This document shows, piece after piece, positions 1 through 6,109 of a stretch of DNA of 8,133 bases (positions within the stretch are counted from its first letter, which is position 1; the number at the start of each line of letters is the position of its first letter). A program made the translations under genes and the position numbers. The stretch lies in NCBI GenBank assembly GCA_002403175.1, contig DHHG01000112.1, positions 1 to 8,133 on the forward strand, in the 5' to 3' direction. A model generated the notes under the pieces. The model was not told the origin of the DNA, ran no database searches, and saw only the letters and a list, made by a program, of their open reading frames with translations. The DNA is from Syntrophaceae bacterium UBA4778 (lineage in GTDB: Bacteria; Desulfobacterota; Syntrophia; Syntrophales; UBA4778).

Positions 1-716
1 GGCTCAAATTTCAAACCGAAATCCTCAGCCGTCTTCGCCCGCTCGGGTGAAGGGGCCGAAAAATAGGCTATCAAAATGGAAACGCCCAAGAGGGCTACGA
101 TCATCAGAAAGTTAGGCCAGATGATCAATGTCTGAGTTAAAGGAATCGACCCGCTGATCTCGTAAAGTTTAGGCGGAATTGCACCCTTGGTCGCCATCAT
201 AAGTGCCGGCGATGAAGAAAATCCAAGTGCCCAGACCGCTCCGAGCCCCAGATAGCCGGCAGCGCCTGCTGCCCGGTAATCCATTCCTTTCACTTTCTTC
301 GACAATTCACGAACCAGAAGTCCACTGAAGATGAGACTGAAGCCCCAGGATATCAGCGAGGAAAACATCGAAAAAAATGCGACAAAGGCAACCGCTCCCC
401 TGGCTGTTTTTGGAATCCCGGCCATGAACTGAATCATCCGGTATACAACCGGCGCCGATGCGACCACGTATCCGCCAATAATGATCATTGCCATTTGCAT
501 CGTAAACGGTATCAGTACCCAGAAATTCTTCCCCCCCTGGATCGCCAGTTCCTTTGGGCTCTGCCCGATCAGGATTCCGAAAACGAAAACGACGACAATC
601 CCCAAGAGCGCAAAAACAAGGGCATCCGGAAACCATTTTTCACTCCATGCGGCAAGTTTCAAACCGAACCGCTGAAGCAACCCCTCCCGTTCATTTACTG
701 TATTCTTCTTTGCCAT
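1..716 (-). CDS. atoE: AtoE-family short-chain fatty acid transporter, partial (N-terminal 238 residues)
   Basis: This is an inner-membrane permease of the SCFA_trans (AtoE) family, which in E. coli is tied to uptake of short-chain fatty acids such as butyrate or acetoacetate. I translated the frame by hand. It starts at ATG 714-716, with AGGAG seven bases upstream, and stays open to the window edge, so the C-terminal part (roughly half of the usual ~440 residues) is missing here. The order of landmarks matches E. coli AtoE: an N-terminal W..KWFPDALVFA stretch (about 24-36), a FxMQMAMIIIGGYVVASAPV segment (71-90), SWGFSLIFSGLLVREL (123-138) and a G-rich helix near 151-168. Hydrophobic segments lie near 31-51, 68-90, 108-135, 150-168 and 197-219. 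The gene follows the cupin gene by 25 bases, so the two are probably cotranscribed. Family assignment is confident. The actual substrate is inferred, and the symbol rests on resemblance only. Confidence 0.88.
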   Translation of the reverse strand, partial: MAKKNTVNEREGLLQRFGLKLAAWSEKWFPDALVFALLGIVVVFVFGILIGQSPKELAIQGGKNFWVLIPFTMQMAMIIIGGYVVASAPVVYRMIQFMAGIPKTARGAVAFVAFFSMFSSLISWGFSLIFSGLLVRELSKKVKGMDYRAAGAAGYLGLGAVWALGFSSSPALMMATKGAIPPKLYEISGSIPLTQTLIIWPNFLMIVALLGVSILIAYFSAPSPERAKTAEDFGLKFE

Positions 717-741
717 GGCCTTTCTCCTCTCATCACAGAAA

Positions 742-1209
742 TCATTTCACGGTAGTAGGCCAGGTAAAGTATCGAGCATCTGCAGTAGGGTTTCCGGATG
801 GTGAAAAGATTTGAATACAGACCAGGTCTTTTTCCGTACCATTCACAAGGCTGTGCTGCACATGAGCGGGAAAATACGCAACGGATCCGGTGGTTAACTT
901 ATAAGACTTATCTCCGATCGTAACCGTAGCATCTCCCGATTGGATATAAAGGATCTCATAACTGGCTTTATGATCATGAGGTGGCACCTTTGCCCCGGGC
1001 TTTATTGTAGCCGTACCGAGATACGCATTCGCAGCAGGGGCATTGGCCTGAGTTAACAAAGGTGTCACATAGAGAGTTTTTGCGGGATTGACGTGAACGG
1101 AAGACTCATTCTGATTAATTACGAATCCTTGATCCTGAGCCAATAAACCCGTTGAAACGGATAAACAGATCAGGCATATGGTTAATGCGAAGCTGATTTT
1201 TTTTTGCAT
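742..1209 (-). CDS. Exported single-domain cupin protein
   Basis: This is a 155-residue small beta-barrel cupin with an N-terminal signal peptide: KK at 3-4, a hydrophobic core at about 5-23 and probable cleavage after LLA near residue 24. The cupin motif 1 is visible as G72-x5-H78-D-H80-x4-E85-x6-G92, and motif 2 as G108-x5-P114-A-H-x2-H119-x3-N123. The four expected metal ligands H78, H80, E85 and H119 are therefore all present. The Gly usually found in the PxG of motif 2 is Ala. The start at 1209 is preferred because GGAGGA lies four bases upstream; an in-frame ATG at 1221 would overlap that ribosome site and spoil the signal peptide. The protein should act outside the cytoplasm, and its ligand or reaction cannot be read from the sequence. 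It lies directly upstream of atoE (25-base gap), suggesting an operon and perhaps a role linked to substrate handling at the envelope. Confidence 0.85.
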   Translation of the reverse strand: MQKKISFALTICLICLSVSTGLLAQDQGFVINQNESSVHVNPAKTLYVTPLLTQANAPAANAYLGTATIKPGAKVPPHDHKASYEILYIQSGDATVTIGDKSYKLTTGSVAYFPAHVQHSLVNGTEKDLVCIQIFSPSGNPTADARYFTWPTTVK

Positions 1210-1213
1210 ACTG

Positions 1214-1219
1214 TCCTCC
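1214..1219 (-). promoter_or_regulatory. Ribosome binding site deciding the cupin start
   Basis: The minus strand reads GGAGGA, followed by CAGT and then ATG at 1209. It is the strongest Shine-Dalgarno match near this gene and rules in favour of the 1209 start over the in-frame ATG at 1221, which would sit on top of the site. Confidence 0.75.
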
Positions 1220-1252
1220 ATTGTGATTTTTTTAATCCCGAAGTTTGTTAAA

Positions 1253-1281
1253 ATCCTATCGAGAAATCATAGACTGCTCAA
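1253..1281 (-). promoter_or_regulatory. Candidate sigma-70 promoter for the cupin-atoE operon
   Basis: On the minus strand TTGAGC (1276-1281) is separated by exactly 17 bases from TAGGAT (1253-1258). Each hexamer matches 4 of 6 consensus positions. Transcription would begin near 1246, giving a leader of about 37 bases before the cupin ATG. The -35 hexamer lies inside the terminal repeat of the element at 1271-1385, so the insertion may have supplied it. This is inference from spacing and motif only. Confidence 0.4.
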
Positions 1282-1385
1282 AAAGTCTCAGATACTGATT
1301 CTTAGGTGCCTGGTACTGCTGAAGCTCGGATACCTTAGTTACATGCTTCAGGCGAAATGTGCAGATGATCCTTTTTCAACAGTCT
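1271..1385. repeat. Degenerate ~115-bp terminal-inverted-repeat (MITE/REP-like) element
   Basis: The left end AGACTGCTCAAAAAG (1271-1285) is the reverse complement of the right end CTTTTTCAACAGTCT (1371-1385) at 13 of 15 positions. Inside, CTGAAGC (1319-1325) pairs with GCTTCAG (1345-1351), giving a possible folded core. There is no room for a transposase. The ends resemble an intergenic repeat that I recall as common in Desulfobacterota/Geobacter-type genomes, with AGACTGTTGAAAAAG at its ends. That recall could not be checked here. The many internal differences suggest an old, decaying copy. An open plus-strand frame across it does not look like a gene. Confidence 0.6.
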
Positions 1386-1479
1386 TCTGATGACTGCAAT
1401 CACAATGGTTTCAAGGCAGTATGAATCTATCTTCAAACCGGGATGGTTCATATCACATGTGCGCATGCTATGGAAGTGA

Positions 1480-1528
1480 AAATACAAAAAAAGGCCGGCT
1501 AATTATTTGCCGGCCTTTTTTTGTATTT
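1480..1528 (-). terminator. Strong, potentially bidirectional intrinsic terminator with a 20-bp perfect stem
   Basis: Bases 1480-1499 are perfectly complementary to 1509-1528, with a 9-base loop (1500-1508). The stem has a GC-rich tip, GGCCGGC/GCCGGCC, then seven A-T pairs, so a GC hairpin is followed by seven U residues in either direction. It lies 57 bases beyond the stop of the hemerythrin gene and should end that minus-strand transcript. It also shields the cupin-atoE operon downstream from read-through. Its symmetry would stop plus-strand transcripts equally well. Confidence 0.92.
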
Positions 1529-1585
1529 GGAAACGAACGAAAAAACTGTATTCAGTAATTAGACATTCAAAATAAATTTACTTGT

Positions 1586-2287
1586 TCAGGTTACTTTGGG
1601 GGTAAACTGGGAAAGCTCAAAGAGTCCGATTTTCTTTTCAATATCCGTTACTCGGGAAACCATCTTTTCAAATCCATGCTCCCCAAAAAGTCTGTTCTCC
1701 TCTTTCTCGAAGACTTCTCCCATTCGTTCATACTCTTTCGCCCCCAGCACGACATGCAGAGCCGGGAAAAGAACAGTATCCTCTCTGGACGCGTGCGGAT
1801 CATACATTCTGACGAATGAATCGAGAGCGCGATAAATTATTTCCTGATCTGATTTGTTTAAGTCCTTTTTTCCTGCTGTTTGCATAACCAAGGCGGTCAA
1901 TTTACGACCTGCCTCATGCTGCTTCTTCAGAATATCTACCAACCCGGCCCATTTACCGGATTTAAGCATGGCCGGGAAGATATGGTCCTCTTCCAGGCGT
2001 TCATGATAATTCTCTATAAAAGAATGTATGATCGATGCCGAATCATAGATACTACTCCAAGATATATTCTGACCATCACGAATGCGGCCCATCGAATCCC
2101 TGTAAATGAATAGGATGCGACGAAGGACTCCGTGCTCCCTCATGAGATCTTCCACAGGAGAAATTTCTTCCGCACTGGTTGATTCCTGGGTCGCAGAAAC
2201 AGGTGAAGCCCCAATAGCCAAAGCGCACAGGGCAATCCCAGTGGTTCTCAATAAATATCTTCTTTCATGATTGATGTGATAACCCAT
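1586..2287 (-). CDS. Tat-like exported hemerythrin/HHE-domain protein
   Basis: This 233-residue protein has an N-terminal export signal. ERRYLLR (8-14) resembles a twin-arginine motif and is followed by a hydrophobic stretch ending around ASPVSA (27-32). The rest is helical and fits the HHE cation-binding (hemerythrin) domain. H52 lies in REHGVL, H88 and H95 in helix two, E99/E100 and H102 in EEDHIFP, H124 in KQHEAGR, and H165 and E169 in a second DPHASREDTVLFP block. These are the ligands expected for a carboxylate-bridged di-iron site that binds oxygen, NO or iron. The start at 2287 has AGGAG about ten bases upstream. The metallo-beta-lactamase gene lies 133 bases upstream on the same strand, so read-through is possible, and a strong terminator follows. 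A role in oxygen or NO sensing or protection is inferred from the family; the true partner is unknown. Confidence 0.85.
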   Translation of the reverse strand: MGYHINHERRYLLRTTGIALCALAIGASPVSATQESTSAEEISPVEDLMREHGVLRRILFIYRDSMGRIRDGQNISWSSIYDSASIIHSFIENYHERLEEDHIFPAMLKSGKWAGLVDILKKQHEAGRKLTALVMQTAGKKDLNKSDQEIIYRALDSFVRMYDPHASREDTVLFPALHVVLGAKEYERMGEVFEKEENRLFGEHGFEKMVSRVTDIEKKIGLFELSQFTPKVT

Positions 2288-2359
2288 TTTTGTTCCACTC
2301 CTTGTGTATTAATGGTCCATATATTACAAAAGAAGGAAATGGTATTTTTAATCAGGTGA

Positions 2360-2372
2360 GATATTAATTATC
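2360..2372. promoter_or_regulatory. Possible operator, GATAT-N3-TTATC, upstream of the hemerythrin gene
   Basis: This 13-base near-palindrome lies 73 bases before the hemerythrin start. It matches 10 of 13 positions of the perfect GATAT-N3-ATATC palindrome upstream of the Crp/Fnr-family gene. Both sites are in intergenic DNA. AT-rich 13-mers recur by chance, so this is only a weak suggestion of common control. Confidence 0.2.
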
Positions 2373-2420
2373 ATTTCGAAATACCTGAGACAAAGGCCAC
2401 CGGCATTCCATTCAGAAAAT

Positions 2421-3377
2421 CTATGTGAATTTTAATGTCGTTCCCGACATATTCAGAATAAATTTATCAGGCATTTCCCTTTCCATCTGCATAACAGCGC
2501 TCCTTCCCGTACAGTGTGTGGGGACGATATAAGAGGGATTGAATCTCTTCATCATTTCTGTCGTGGGGGTTATGATCGGATCGAATATTGGACCGCCGAG
2601 ATGGAGCCCGCCCATTACAACATGAACTCTTTCGATCCCGGTTACATGTCTGGCATAGGAGACCGTATTGATAATTCCTGAATGCGCGCAGCCCGACAGA
2701 ATAACAAGCCCTTTCCCCTTAAGATTCATCACCAGAGAGGTATCGTCCTCGATTGCGTCCTTGCGTTCTTCTCCCTCAACCCCAAAGAATGCATTCGGAA
2801 TGCCTTTTTCGATTTCATTCGTCCTGGGGATCTCACCCAGAAATAAGACTGTGTCCGAAAGTATCAATCGGGGATTTCGCGACTCAATCAACTTGCAGCC
2901 GGCTGCCTCGATCCGTTCCTTTGTCAATTTTGGGAAAAAAATTTTGATCGATTCGTTGATCCTCAAATATCTATTCTCTTTAAAAACTGAAGGATGGGCT
3001 ATAAATTCAATATTCGCTTTACCGATCATTTGGATCAGGCATTCCAACCCTCCTGTATGATCGCTGTGCCCATGCGAGAGGGCAGCCATTTCTATCGTCT
3101 CCATTTGAATACCCAGGGCTTTTGCATTGTAAGCGGTGCCCTCGCTTGAAAATCCGAAATCAAATAGAAGTGATCTTTCCCGGCCATCTACGCTTGTCTT
3201 TACCAAAGCTGAGAAGCCGTGTTCGGCCAATATGGATTTGCTGACCTCCCCATTCTTCAGGGGTAATGCTCTGGTAATCACATCGTTATTATCAGAGGCG
3301 GTCAGATCGATATAATTGTCCTGCAAAGTGGTAATTTCAATTTTTTCAGCTTCCCGAATCTGAATACTTTTTGACAT
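2421..3377 (-). CDS. Metallo-beta-lactamase-fold hydrolase, COG1237 (dihydropterin-ribofuranosyl-aminobenzene phosphate synthase-like)
   Basis: This is a 318-residue cytoplasmic metallohydrolase with the order of metal motifs seen in the MBL fold: S-H102-G-H104-S-D106-H107 (the HxHxDH signature), an EDDTSLV acidic element near 210-216, SGC-A-H232-SG, GG-L-H259-L and PT-H288-CTG. The GCAHSGI, GGLHLGG and PTHCTG blocks are typical of COG1237. Databases often label that group by its archaeal methanopterin-pathway member, but the bacterial function is unsettled. No signal peptide is seen. The ATG at 3377 follows GAGG by six bases. The gene is divergent from the alpha/beta hydrolase and 133 bases upstream of the hemerythrin gene on the same strand. 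I am confident of the fold and family, not of the substrate; the pathway name should not be transferred. Confidence 0.87.
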   Translation of the reverse strand: MSKSIQIREAEKIEITTLQDNYIDLTASDNNDVITRALPLKNGEVSKSILAEHGFSALVKTSVDGRERSLLFDFGFSSEGTAYNAKALGIQMETIEMAALSHGHSDHTGGLECLIQMIGKANIEFIAHPSVFKENRYLRINESIKIFFPKLTKERIEAAGCKLIESRNPRLILSDTVLFLGEIPRTNEIEKGIPNAFFGVEGEERKDAIEDDTSLVMNLKGKGLVILSGCAHSGIINTVSYARHVTGIERVHVVMGGLHLGGPIFDPIITPTTEMMKRFNPSYIVPTHCTGRSAVMQMEREMPDKFILNMSGTTLKFT

Positions 3378-3478
3378 TTTTGACCTCGCTGCTTTTGAAC
3401 ATTTTTAATTGCAAGAATGCTTCAGCGGAAAGGATACCGACTCTGAATCATTATTTGTTTTGGGCTTAATTCGAAATC

Positions 3479-3505
3479 ACTCTTATTTTCATTTAGAGTT
3501 ATAAT
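3479..3505 (+). promoter_or_regulatory. Candidate promoter with overlapping ACTCT/AGAGT inverted repeat
   Basis: A perfect TATAAT (-10) lies at 3500-3505, directly after an inverted repeat ACTCT (3479-3483) / AGAGT (3495-3499) with an 11-base spacer. No good -35 hexamer is present at the right distance, which fits a promoter that needs an activator bound to the repeat, or chance in AT-rich DNA. Transcription would start near 3512, about 57 bases before the hydrolase ATG. Confidence 0.4.
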
Positions 3506-3568
3506 AAGATGTTGCCCATCGTCAAGTATTAGCTTCTGTTCACAAATGATCTATTGTATAGTCATGAA

Positions 3569-4408
3569 ATGAAGCACCGGAATATTCAAGAAACTTATAT
3601 CCATGTGCGCAATATCAATATTCGGTACTTATCAATCGGAGGAAAAGGCAGCCCGGTCATTCTTCTCCATGGCCTGGGCGCGTCCGCCGAGATATGGGAA
3701 AAGAATTTCGAGGTTCTTTCGCGCACGCACCGGATTTTTGCCCCCGATCTACCCGGCTTCGGACATTCCGAATATCCGAATACTGATCTGCTATCTGAGT
3801 TCTACCTATTTCTTGAGGAATTCCGAAAGGCACTCTGCCTTGATAAATTCGCCATCATCGGTCAATCTCTGGGCGGAGGTATCGCATTACAATATGCGAT
3901 ACATTTTCCCGACAGGGTCAGCAGACTTGTTCTAGTCGGTAGTGCGGGTTTGGGGATAGATGTCATTTGGACACTGAAAGCAATGTCACTTCCGTTACTC
4001 GGTGAACTATTCTCTTTTCCGAGCCGTCGAAATGTGGAAATATTTTTCAAACTCGCCGTAAAAGATCGAAACCTTGTTACGCGATCCTTAATAGATCTTT
4101 ATTACAGTTATTTTTCCAAACCGGGATTTCAGCGCTACCTGCTTAAAGTAATCCGTTCTCTGGTTAACATTCGCGGCGCCCGGTGTGAAGTTGTGAATCC
4201 AATTATCAGAAACGTTCATTTGCTCACTATGCCCGTCCTGATCGCCTGGGGTGTTGACGACAGGGTTCTTCCGATCAGCCAGGGTCGATTCTGTCACGAT
4301 CAGATTTCCGGTTCCGTTTTTCACGAATTTATAGATTGCGGACATCTGCCCTTTTTCGAAAAGCCTGAGGCATTTAACAGAATTGCCCTGGATTTCCTTA
4401 TGGATTGA
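3569..4408 (+). CDS. Alpha/beta-fold hydrolase (MhpC/BphD-like)
   Basis: This is a 279-residue serine hydrolase of the alpha/beta fold. Numbered from ATG 3569, it shows VILLHGLG (oxyanion region, about 30-37), DLPGFGHSE (60-68), the nucleophile elbow GQ-S100-LGGG, the acid D231 in WGVDDRVLP, and H259 in DCGHLPFFEKPE. This is a complete Ser-Asp-His triad in the usual order. A helical cap region lies between about 130 and 210. No signal peptide is visible. The family includes C-C bond hydrolases of ring-cleavage pathways, esterases and lactonases, so substrate cannot be assigned. The start is uncertain: an in-frame TTG at 3554 would add five residues, and neither start has a Shine-Dalgarno sequence. 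The gene is divergent from the MBL-fold gene and convergent with the flavoprotein gene, so it is probably transcribed alone. Confidence 0.85.
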   Translation: MKHRNIQETYIHVRNINIRYLSIGGKGSPVILLHGLGASAEIWEKNFEVLSRTHRIFAPDLPGFGHSEYPNTDLLSEFYLFLEEFRKALCLDKFAIIGQSLGGGIALQYAIHFPDRVSRLVLVGSAGLGIDVIWTLKAMSLPLLGELFSFPSRRNVEIFFKLAVKDRNLVTRSLIDLYYSYFSKPGFQRYLLKVIRSLVNIRGARCEVVNPIIRNVHLLTMPVLIAWGVDDRVLPISQGRFCHDQISGSVFHEFIDCGHLPFFEKPEAFNRIALDFLMD

Positions 4409-4421
4409 GAGATCGCCGGTA

Positions 4422-4448
4422 CTAAAAACAAGCTGCCAAGCGCTTGTT
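4422..4448 (-). terminator. Probable terminator of the flavoprotein gene
   Basis: On the minus strand AACAAGC (4442-4448) pairs with GCTTGTT (4427-4433) around an 8-base loop, and the 3' side runs into TTTTTAG. The distance from the flavoprotein stop is about 71 bases. In the plus direction the hairpin lacks an adjacent T-run, so it is less convincing for the hydrolase transcript. The stem is short, and an overlapping palindrome CAAGCGCTTG could compete with it. Confidence 0.5.
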
Positions 4449-4519
4449 CGCTACTTTTAGAGCTTTAGAAAAGGCTTGCGTTCTGCATTGCCGTATTCTC
4501 AGCTCCCATACAGCCCCGT

Positions 4520-6109
4520 TTATTTTCTCAGCGCATCCTCGGATGCGCTCTTGCCGGCTAAACGACCGGACGGAAGCGCAAACGCCAACGACGCCAAAAA
4601 TGCCGCATTCTCGCCTGCCGCATATAAACCGGGAATAGAATCCCCATGTTTGTTCAGAACCCGAAATTTTTTGTCAACGACAAGACCTCCCCAGGTATTG
4701 AACACAATGCCGCAGGGCTGGCCTATTCCATAGAATGGTGGGGTGCGAATCGGATGCATATAATGAGGTTCTTTCCAAAAATCGATATCTTCCTTAAGAT
4801 CGCAAAGCTCATTGTAGCGGTTGACCGTCTTGCTCAAAGCTTCAGGATTCAGGGCTAACAGTGTAGCCAATTCCGGAATGGAATTTGCTTTTTTGATAAT
4901 CCCATTGGCGAGGAACTTATCAAATTGTTCATCCCACCAGAAACATGGGTATTCGCGCCCAATTGGTATGAACTTTTTGATAATATCATCCCTGTTGATG
5001 CAGTTTCTGTCAAAGAGGCTGAAACAGGTCTCATTGGTCTCGTCCCCGCTCGATGCCATCTGGTTTCTGTAATAATCGGAATCCTGTGCTTCATTAAAAA
5101 AGCGTTCAGCATTCAAATTAACTTTCAATGATTTTTGACGAAAGAGCTGACCCGGCATCATATAGTAAAGTGCCGGATTTATAGACTCCTGCTTGACATG
5201 ACGCAGTGCGTCACCATCCCGGCACTCGAATTTATCCATTGCTCTCAGATCCGCTCCGAGCGCCTGCGCCATACGAATACCATCACCGGTCGCCCCTGGA
5301 AATCCCATGGGATGGGGTCTGGATTTGTCCCGCCGAAGAATCGTGTACTTATTAAGCATATCGATATTGGCATAAAAACCACCCGTCGTCAGCACAACCG
5401 ATTTTGCTTTGACATACATTATTTTGCTATCGCTTTTCACCGCAACCCCAACAGCCCTACTGCCGTCCTTTACAATCGCGATTGCCGGAGACTCGATAAG
5501 GATTTTGATTCCAAGGGCACGTGCCTTGCGCTCCAAATTCCGGATAATAAAACCGCCACTGTACATATGTAAGGAGTTCCAGTCTTCCTCCGGTTTTTCA
5601 GTCCACTCGGAAGTTTCATCCTGAGCTTCGATAACGACCCTCGCAGCAGAAGAACTTGTGCAGGGAGCCGAATTGCGAACGGAGGAGAATTTATTCGCAT
5701 GTTGCTCCATAGATATTTCAGGCTTACCGATTATTTTCGGTACTCGTCTTCCATAAGTGTCAAGCACTCGATTGGCCAGAGAGCTGTCTCCGCCGCAGTA
5801 CGGATTCTTTTCCAGAATAAGAACCTGTGCACCGGCTTCTTTAGCTGCAATCGCCGCACACAGACCGGCGCCCCCCCCTCCGACCACGACCACATCTGTC
5901 CAGATGTCCCACTTGGCAGGTACTGAAGCCGGCTTCAGTGGTTCGGAATTGGCGAAGCCTTCAACGCCACCTGATTTTACATTTAACGTCTTTCCTGCCG
6001 TTTTAGACAGTGCATCAACTTCCGTTAAAACTGATGACCCTCCGATGCCGATAATAGCACTCTTCATGAAGGATCTCCTCGAAAGCTTCCATTTCGTATT
6101 TTCTGACAT
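4520..6109 (-). CDS. Tat-exported FAD_binding_2 flavoprotein oxidoreductase, substrate unknown
   Basis: This 529-residue protein opens with a textbook twin-arginine signal, S-R-R-S-F-M-K (10-16), then a hydrophobic stretch to about 30, so it should be exported folded with its flavin. The FAD domain shows DVVVVGGGGAG (72-82), ribose-binding E100, TTGGF (241-245), GATGDG (272-277), RFFNE (336-340) and GLYAAGE (494-500). This is the fumarate reductase/3-ketosteroid dehydrogenase superfamily. The position of the fumarate reductase acid Arg after the NE pair is Ser344. The HHTMGG-type substrate motif reads FNTWGG (470-475), and the C-terminal NRLGG-type segment is missing. It is therefore unlikely to reduce fumarate, and a relative of KstD-like or other exported reductases is more plausible. 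There is no heme or FMN domain. An in-frame TAG lies six codons upstream of the ATG, fixing 6109 as the only full-length start; GAGG lies 12 bases before it. Confidence 0.88.
   Translation of the reverse strand: MSENTKWKLSRRSFMKSAIIGIGGSSVLTEVDALSKTAGKTLNVKSGGVEGFANSEPLKPASVPAKWDIWTDVVVVGGGGAGLCAAIAAKEAGAQVLILEKNPYCGGDSSLANRVLDTYGRRVPKIIGKPEISMEQHANKFSSVRNSAPCTSSSAARVVIEAQDETSEWTEKPEEDWNSLHMYSGGFIIRNLERKARALGIKILIESPAIAIVKDGSRAVGVAVKSDSKIMYVKAKSVVLTTGGFYANIDMLNKYTILRRDKSRPHPMGFPGATGDGIRMAQALGADLRAMDKFECRDGDALRHVKQESINPALYYMMPGQLFRQKSLKVNLNAERFFNEAQDSDYYRNQMASSGDETNETCFSLFDRNCINRDDIIKKFIPIGREYPCFWWDEQFDKFLANGIIKKANSIPELATLLALNPEALSKTVNRYNELCDLKEDIDFWKEPHYMHPIRTPPFYGIGQPCGIVFNTWGGLVVDKKFRVLNKHGDSIPGLYAAGENAAFLASLAFALPSGRLAGKSASEDALRK
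6074..6080 (-). promoter_or_regulatory. Internal Shine-Dalgarno-like site within the Tat motif codons
   Basis: The twin-arginine codons AGG AGA form GAGGAGA on the minus strand, six bases before ATG 6067 (Met15). This is a better ribosome site than the one before the annotated start at 6109. Initiation at Met15 would remove both arginines and leave a form that Tat could not export. It may be chance, but the placement is nearly ideal. Confidence 0.35.

Noticed and set aside
307..636. Minus-strand 109-codon open frame
   Set aside because: It lies inside the atoE reading region in a shifted frame; the atoE frame gives a clear family match and the ribosome site.
976..1000. TGGCAC followed by TTGC, resembling a sigma-54 promoter
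   Set aside because: The spacing between the two elements is wrong and it lies inside the cupin coding sequence.
1178..1390. Plus-strand 70-codon frame across the intergenic repeat
   Set aside because: It overlaps the cupin start and the terminal-repeat element, has no ribosome site, and its residues follow from the repeat sequence.
2341..2385. GGTATTT / AAATACC inverted repeat between the MBL-fold and hemerythrin genes, considered as a terminator
   Set aside because: The arms are short and AT-rich, the loop is 31 bases, and there is no T-run.
2668..3060. Plus-strand 130-codon open frame
   Set aside because: It is antisense to the MBL-fold gene, whose metal motifs prove the minus strand is coding.
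5135..5572. Plus-strand 145-codon open frame
   Set aside because: It is antisense to the flavoprotein gene and has no recognisable domain.
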